From positions 1 to 10,063 of the forward strand of contig SKII01000028.1 of NCBI GenBank assembly GCA_007116505.1: DNA of 10,063 bases, read 5' to 3'. Of the stretch, positions 6,472 through 10,063 are shown in pieces. Origin of the DNA: Nitriliruptoraceae bacterium (GTDB taxonomy: Bacteria; Actinomycetota; Nitriliruptoria; Nitriliruptorales; Nitriliruptoraceae). The position numbers were made by a program, and so were the translations under genes. The notes beneath the pieces are model-generated. The model was not told where the DNA came from. It did not search any database and saw only the letters and a program-made list of their open reading frames with translations. Each line of letters starts with the position of its first letter. Within the stretch, counting starts at the first letter, position 1.

Positions 6472-6590
6472 CGGCCTGCTCCGTCGTCGCCGGCACGTGC
6501 GGCCGGCGCATCCTCGGTGCGGACCGTAACGGTCGTCCCCAGGTCGGTGGGGGAGCCCTGCCGGACCCTGCATCCGCGGGGCTACCCTGC
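6472..6590. promoter_or_regulatory. Divergent control region rnhB / DUF2469
   Basis: Contains a perfect inverted repeat CGCCGGC/GCCGGCG (6488-6494 with 6502-6508), whose 7-nt loop overlaps a CACGTG, so the rnhB leader could fold there. It also holds GACCGT-A-ACGGTC (6522-6534), a 6-bp-arm palindrome that contains a leftward TACGGT (6528-6523), a possible rnhB -10 box. A rightward TACCCT (6583-6588) is the probable -10 for the DUF2469 gene. No good -35 is visible for either direction, so these are pattern calls. Confidence 0.4.
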
Positions 6591-6619
6591 CCTCCGGTCG
6601 TCGCCACGACCGACGGAGG
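6591..6619 (+). promoter_or_regulatory. Leader hairpin covering the DUF2469 RBS
   Basis: GGTCGT (6596-6601) pairs perfectly with ACGACC (6606-6611) around a CGCC tetraloop. Outside a 3-nt bulge (GAC, 6612-6614), CCTCC (6591-6595) pairs with the GGAGG ribosome binding site (6615-6619). A transcript beginning upstream would hide the ribosome binding site. One starting about 7 nt after TACCCT (6583-6588) would begin near 6595, losing most of the CCTCC arm and leaving only the 5'-terminal hairpin. Confidence 0.5.
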
Positions 6620-6623
6620 TCCG

Positions 6624-6941
6624 ATGAACCCCGAGGAGCTGGACGCCTACGAGACCGACCTCGAGCTCGCGCTCTACCGCGAGTACCGGGACGTGGTCCC
6701 GACGTTCCGCTACGTCGTCGAGACGGAGCGGCGCTTCTACCTGTGCAACCAGGTCGACATCACGCCGCGGGGCGACGAGGACCTCTACTTCGAGGTCCGC
6801 ATGTCGGACGCGTGGGTGTGGGACATGTACCGGCCCGCCCGGTTCCTCAAGGAGGTCAAGGTCCTGACCTTCCGCGACGTCAACGTCGAGGAGCTCGTCC
6901 ACGACGACGCCGCTCTCGACGAGTTCCTCAAGAAGCCCTGA
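6624..6941 (+). CDS. DUF2469 family protein (Rv2901c-like)
   Basis: Small soluble protein of 105 residues. The function of the family is not established to my knowledge. ATG 6624 has GGAGG at 6615-6619 just upstream. Recognised by YETDLELALYREYRDVV (9-25), VVETERRFYLCNQV (31-44), LYFEVRMSDAWVWDMYRPAR (54-73) and VKVLTFRDVNVEEL (78-91). These closely match mycobacterial Rv2901c, which also lies beside rnhB. The protein is rich in aromatic and acidic residues, with no signal peptide or TM segment. Family members are largely confined to Actinobacteria, which supports the taxonomic call. It is followed after 9 bp by a small membrane ORF whose ribosome binding site overlaps this stop codon, so the two are probably co-translated. 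Confidence 0.93.
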   Translation: MNPEELDAYETDLELALYREYRDVVPTFRYVVETERRFYLCNQVDITPRGDEDLYFEVRMSDAWVWDMYRPARFLKEVKVLTFRDVNVEELVHDDAALDEFLKKP

Positions 6942-6950
6942 GGGACCGCG

Positions 6951-7067
6951 ATGGGCTTCAACGCGACCCGCCGCTACCGCGACAGCAAGTGGAACGACAT
7001 CGCCATGCTCGTGATCGCGCTCGCCGTGATCGGTGTGGCCATCGCGTGGGCCGCCGGGATCCTCTGA
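6951..7067 (+). CDS. 38-residue single-TM membrane protein
   Basis: Short ORF, ATG 6951 to TGA 7065-7067. GAGGGA (6940-6945), overlapping the upstream stop codon, lies 5 nt before the ATG. The product starts MGFNATRRYRDSKWND, with four basic residues, then has one hydrophobic segment from about residue 17 to the end (IAMLVIALAVIGVAIAWAAG). The charge pattern predicts N-inside, C-outside topology. I do not recognise a family. The strong ribosome binding site, tight spacing and a textbook TM layout argue that it is real, although there are no homologues I can cite. It may belong to the numerous small membrane proteins missed in annotation. Position between the DUF2469 gene and yraN suggests shared transcription. 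Confidence 0.72.
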   Translation: MGFNATRRYRDSKWNDIAMLVIALAVIGVAIAWAAGIL

Positions 7068-7127
7068 CCCGGGCGGGCGGCACCGTCGTCCACAGCCCGC
7101 GATCCGGGGGTGGCGGAGCGACCGACG

Positions 7128-7622
7128 ATGCGCGACGGTGGGCGCATGGATGGGACCTCGCCCTGCGCCTTCTCCGCCGACCTCGCCGCGGGCGGTCGCC
7201 CGCGCGGTCGGAGCGAGCTGGCGAGGGCTGCGGAGCGGCTCGCCGCCGACCACCTCGCTGTGCATCACGGTCTGGACATCGTGGCCACGAACCTGCGCGT
7301 CAGTGTCGAGGATCTGCGTGGTGAGCTCGACGTCGTCGCGCGTGACGCTCGGAGTGGTCTGCTCGTCGTCTGCGAGGTGAAGGCGCGCTCGGCATCATCC
7401 GCAGGTGGAGCGCTCGAGGCGCTCGGAGCGCGCCAGCGCGGCCGCATCCGACGCATGACCGCCGTGCTGCTCGCCGACGGCACCCTCTCCGCCCGCGGGG
7501 TCCGCTTCGACCTCGTCACGCTCGACCTCCCACGTCGCACCGCCGCAGGCGCCGTGGCTGTGCAGGCAGGTGTCCCGCAGGCAGGTGTCCCGCAGGCGGT
7601 CCACCATGTGGGCGCGTGGTGA
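7128..7622 (+). CDS. yraN: UPF0102 / YraN family nuclease-fold protein
   Basis: YraN family, which has a restriction-endonuclease-like fold and an uncertain DNA-processing role, often beside rnhB, comM and dprA. ATG 7128 (164 residues) is preferred because GGAG lies 9 nt upstream; GTG 7110 and ATG 7146 are alternatives. Homology starts at about residue 28 (RSELARAAERLAADHL). The core GELDVVARD (65-73) and LLVVCEVKARS (78-88) gives the PD-ExK-type set D68, E83 and K85. ARQRGRIRR then resembles the usual family helix. The C-terminus holds a perfect AGVPQ AGVPQ duplication and is not conserved. It overlaps comM at GTGA, so translation is likely coupled. The first 25 or so residues look unconserved, so the true start could be later. 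Confidence 0.88.
   Translation: MRDGGRMDGTSPCAFSADLAAGGRPRGRSELARAAERLAADHLAVHHGLDIVATNLRVSVEDLRGELDVVARDARSGLLVVCEVKARSASSAGGALEALGARQRGRIRRMTAVLLADGTLSARGVRFDLVTLDLPRRTAAGAVAVQAGVPQAGVPQAVHHVGAW
7563..7595 (+). repeat. 15-bp perfect tandem repeat in the yraN 3' end
   Basis: GCAGGTGTCCCGCAG occurs at 7566-7580 and again, identically, at 7581-7595, preceded by a matching CAG at 7563-7565. It encodes AGVPQ twice, stays in frame, and lies in the unconserved C-terminal tail. Probably a slippage duplication and potentially variable in copy number between strains. Confidence 0.85.
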
Positions 7623-9151
7623 GCGGCCCGCGGCTGACCGTGGTCCGGACCCTCGCCCTCGTCGGCGTCGAGGCGCGGCCCGTCCGCCTCGAGTGCGCCG
7701 TCTCGGCCGGTCTGCCGGGCCTCCGGCTCGTCGGGCTGCCCGACGCGGCCGTCCGCGAGGCGGGGGAGCGGGTGCGTGCCGCCCTGCAGCGGTCCGGCTT
7801 CCGATGGCCGCCGCTGCGCATCGTCGTCAACCTCGCGCCGGCCGACCTGCCGAAGGTCGGGACGGGCTTCGACCTCCCGCTCGCGCTGGCGGTGCTCGCC
7901 GCCAGCGGCCAGCTCGACCCGCGCGGCCTCGAGGACCTCCACGCCCATGGCGAGGTGGGGCTCGACGGGACGCTCCGAGGGGTCCCCGGGGTGCTGGCCG
8001 TCGCGATCGGCGCGCAGCGCCTCGGCGCGGACCGGCTGCTCGTCCCGGAGGAGGGCGCGGCGGTGACGGCGGCGGTGCCCGGACTCGAGGTCTGGCCCGC
8101 ACGCGACCTCCCCGAGGCGGTCGCCCTCGTGTCACGCCGGGCCGTCGCGCGACCGCTCGGTGCGATGTCGGAGCCGCACGTCCCTCCGGGCGAGGCGAGC
8201 CACCCGGACGCAGGCACGGACCTCGCGGACGTCCGTGGGCAGCCCGTCGCGACCCGCGCCGTCGAGATCGCGGCGGCGGGAGGGCACCACCTGCTCCTCG
8301 TCGGTCCTCCCGGGTGCGGGAAGTCGATGCTGGCGCGGCGCATGGCCACGGTGCTCCCTGACCTCGACCGTGACGAGCAGCTGGAGGTCGCCACGGTCCA
8401 CGGTGTCGCGGGGGGACCGTGCGCCGTTCCGTCCCCGCGCCCACCCGTGCGTGCACCGCAGACGGGCATCACCGCGGCCGCGCTCGTCGGCGGTGGCGCG
8501 GGCCCGGGACGTCCGGGCGAGCTCAGCCTGGCGCACCGCGGGCTGCTCGTCCTCGACGAGCTCCTCGAGACGCCACGGAGCGTGCTGGACGCGCTGCGCC
8601 AGCCGCTCGAGGAGGGTCGCGTCGTGATCGACCGTGCGCGGGTCCGCGTCGTGCTCCCGGCACGCGTCCAGCTCGTCGCGACGACGAACCCGTGCCCCTG
8701 CGGGATGCTCGGGCACCCGCGCCGCAGCTGCAGCTGCCGGCCCGACCGCATCGACCGCTACCGCAGCCGGCTGTCCGGGCCGCTCCTCGACCGGATCGAC
8801 GTGCACGTCGCGATGCGTCCGGTCCCGCGCGCACGACTGACCGGCCCGCCGGACGGACCGTCGAGCGCGGAGGTCGCGGCCCGCGTGCTCCGAGCGCGCC
8901 GACATGCGGGCGCCCGCCAGGGTCGAGCGCTCAACCGTGACGCGCCATGGCGGGTCGTGCACGGGACGAGCACCGCCGCGGCACGCGCCCTCCTCGCCGA
9001 CGGGCTCGACGCGCTCGGCGCGTCCGCCCGTGCCCATGACCGCTGCCTCCGGGTCGCGCGCACCGTCGCCGACCTCGCAGGCGCGGACACGGTGGAGGAG
9101 GAGCATGTCGCCGAGGCGATGGGGCTCCGTCTCACCGAGCTGCCGTCGTGA
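7619..9151 (+). CDS. comM: YifB/ComM family AAA+ ATPase (Mg-chelatase-like)
   Basis: ComM is a hexameric helicase-like ATPase that promotes branch migration during integration of transforming DNA. GTG 7619 gives a GTGA overlap with yraN (510 residues); GTG 7616 is equally possible. The N-terminal Lon-S5-like domain has VEARPVRLECAVSAGLPGL (17-35), GLPDAAVRE (39-47) and VNLAPADLPKVGTGFDLPLAL (70-90). AAA+ core: Walker A GPPGCGKS (229-236), Walker B LLVLDEL with D313 and E314, sensor NPCPCG (357-362) in a Cys-rich stretch (C359, C361, C371, C373), and SGPLLDRID (386-394). A C-terminal Mg-chelatase helical domain closes it. Odd: the normally conserved RAPHHT is RAPQTG, and LDELPE is LDELLE. The dprA start overlaps the stop. 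Confidence 0.93.
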   Translation: MSGPRLTVVRTLALVGVEARPVRLECAVSAGLPGLRLVGLPDAAVREAGERVRAALQRSGFRWPPLRIVVNLAPADLPKVGTGFDLPLALAVLAASGQLDPRGLEDLHAHGEVGLDGTLRGVPGVLAVAIGAQRLGADRLLVPEEGAAVTAAVPGLEVWPARDLPEAVALVSRRAVARPLGAMSEPHVPPGEASHPDAGTDLADVRGQPVATRAVEIAAAGGHHLLLVGPPGCGKSMLARRMATVLPDLDRDEQLEVATVHGVAGGPCAVPSPRPPVRAPQTGITAAALVGGGAGPGRPGELSLAHRGLLVLDELLETPRSVLDALRQPLEEGRVVIDRARVRVVLPARVQLVATTNPCPCGMLGHPRRSCSCRPDRIDRYRSRLSGPLLDRIDVHVAMRPVPRARLTGPPDGPSSAEVAARVLRARRHAGARQGRALNRDAPWRVVHGTSTAAARALLADGLDALGASARAHDRCLRVARTVADLAGADTVEEEHVAEAMGLRLTELPS

Positions 9152-10063
9152 GCGCGCTCGTCGCCCTCGGGCGGAGCGCACGCACGGTGTGTGCGGAGGG
9201 GACCGATCCCGACGCGCTCGCCACGGTGCTCGCATGGGCGTGCGGCCCGCGACGCAACCTCGACGTGCTCCGTCGGCGCATCCGTGACGCCGCCGACCGG
9301 GGTGAGGGTGGTGGCGCGACCGGCGCGGACGCAGGTGCGGGCTCACTGCTCGCCGCCGCCACGGGTCACGGGGGACGTCCGGACGACGCCCTCGTGGACG
9401 TCGCCCACCGCATCGTCGGCACGTGGGCACGGCTCGGTGTACGGGCCGCGCTCGTCGGTGACCCCGCCTACCCGTCGACGCTCGCGGAGGGATGGCCGGA
9501 CCTCGACGCGCCCGTGCTGCTCGCCTGGCGCGGCGAGCCACCCGCGAGCACAGGGCCCGGGGTGGCCATCGTCGGCTCGCGCAACGCCACCGCCTACGGC
9601 ACGGCCGTCGCCGAGCTCATCGGCGCAGCGGTGGCGAGGGCCGGTGGCCGGGTCGTGTCGGGTGGCGCGGTCGGCGTCGACGCAGCGGCTCACGCGTCCG
9701 CGATCGGCCTGCCGGGCGGCACGACCGTCGTGCTCGGCTGCGGGCATGCGGTCGCCTACCCCGCGCCCCATGCGCGGCCCGGGGGGCTGTTCGCTCGGGT
9801 CCTCGAGGACGGTGGGACCCTCGTCAGCGAGCTCCTGCCGGAGGTCACCGCGCACCCGGGCGTCATCCGCGCGCGCAACCGCATCGTCGCCGGCCTCGCG
9901 ACCGTCACGGTCGTCGTGGAGGGTGGCTCCCGCTCGGGCTCGCTGCTCACCGCGTCGGCGGCGGCCGAGCGAGGCCGGGAGGTCATCGCGGTGCCCGGGG
10001 ACGTGCTCGCCCCCGGGTCCGCCGCCCCCCTGCGCCTCCTCGCGGAGGGGGCCCGGCCGTTCA
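9148..10063 (+). CDS. dprA: DNA-processing protein DprA (3' partial)
   Basis: DprA (Smf) binds incoming single-stranded DNA and loads RecA in natural transformation. It is also present in many bacteria not known to be competent. The start is GTG 9148 in a GTGA overlap with comM. The frame stays open for 305 codons to the right edge, so the C-terminus is missing. The Rossmann-like core begins near 137: VAIVGSRNATAYG (139-151), VVSGGAVGVDAAAHASAIG (169-187), TTVVLGCGHAVAYPAPHA (192-209), LVSELLPEVTAHPG (225-238), ARNRIVAGL (242-250), VVVEGGSRSGSLLTA (255-269) and GREVIAVPGDVLAPGS (276-291). The family's FPxRNRI is here IRARNRI. The first 90 residues are diverged. The gene is the end of a coupled yraN-comM-dprA set. 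Confidence 0.94.
   Translation, partial: MSALVALGRSARTVCAEGTDPDALATVLAWACGPRRNLDVLRRRIRDAADRGEGGGATGADAGAGSLLAAATGHGGRPDDALVDVAHRIVGTWARLGVRAALVGDPAYPSTLAEGWPDLDAPVLLAWRGEPPASTGPGVAIVGSRNATAYGTAVAELIGAAVARAGGRVVSGGAVGVDAAAHASAIGLPGGTTVVLGCGHAVAYPAPHARPGGLFARVLEDGGTLVSELLPEVTAHPGVIRARNRIVAGLATVTVVVEGGSRSGSLLTASAAAERGREVIAVPGDVLAPGSAAPLRLLAEGARPF

Noticed and set aside
6472..6573. Longer rnhB starting at 6573
   Set aside because: Adds an Arg-rich unconserved segment and runs through the likely promoter and palindromes; GTG 6471 has a better ribosome binding site.
5743..6627. 294-codon plus-strand open frame across rnhB
   Set aside because: The minus strand encodes RNase HII with all active-site residues; the plus-strand translation has no motif and would overlap both lepB and the DUF2469 start.
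7516..8751. 411-codon minus-strand open frame opposite yraN/comM
   Set aside because: Ser/Arg/Pro-rich translation without recognisable domains, lying entirely opposite conserved ComM and YraN motifs.
8132..9541. 469-codon open frame on the minus strand across comM and dprA
   Set aside because: It is antisense to the well-supported comM and dprA frames, shows no family motif, and is Arg/Ala-rich low-complexity sequence, as expected when G/C third positions remove stop codons.

Overview
The window is a continuous stretch of bacterial housekeeping chromosome, very G+C-rich (roughly 70-75% by eye, with nearly every third codon position G or C). The gene order is ftsY - ffh - rpsP - khpA - rimM - trmD - rplS - lepB - (rnhB, opposite strand) - DUF2469 gene - 38-codon membrane ORF - yraN - comM - dprA. 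The DUF2469 family and this order, which closely parallels the Rv2921c-Rv2896c stretch of Mycobacterium tuberculosis, point to an actinobacterium (Actinomycetota). Here ftsY lies directly beside ffh, and the proteins are quite diverged from mycobacterial and Streptomyces forms, so a lineage outside those groups is plausible. I cannot fix the class from the sequence alone.

Left part (1-2482): the two SRP GTPases, the receptor FtsY (5' end outside the window) and the signal-sequence-binding Ffh, which target membrane and secreted proteins to the translocon. Middle part (2484-5147): a translation block with S16, the KH-domain RNA-binding protein KhpA, the 16S maturation factor RimM, the tRNA m1G37 methyltransferase TrmD and L19. 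LepB (signal peptidase I) follows L19 directly and finishes the export process begun by the SRP pair. rnhB (RNase HII) faces lepB and overlaps its 3' end by 55 bp.

Right part (6472-10063): from a divergent control region, rnhB is read leftward. The DUF2469 gene, a previously uncalled 38-codon single-TM ORF, yraN (nuclease-fold UPF0102), comM (AAA+ helicase-like) and dprA (RecA loader) are read rightward. The last three form a tightly coupled DNA-processing set. dprA runs off the right edge.

Control signals: four gene gaps carry a similar -10-like element TA(G/C)(G/C)CT. The best supported is TTGACC-N18-TACCCT in front of rplS. Four gene junctions use a 4-bp GTGA start/stop overlap, and lepB appears to use the same geometry with CTGA, implying a CTG start. 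Several leaders have hairpins near the ribosome binding site, most strikingly that of the DUF2469 gene. I found no CRISPR array, tRNA, rRNA, insertion sequence, prophage or defence system, and no gap longer than about 220 bp. The novelty is in small ORFs, start sites, leader structures and unusual protein motifs rather than in a new multi-gene system.
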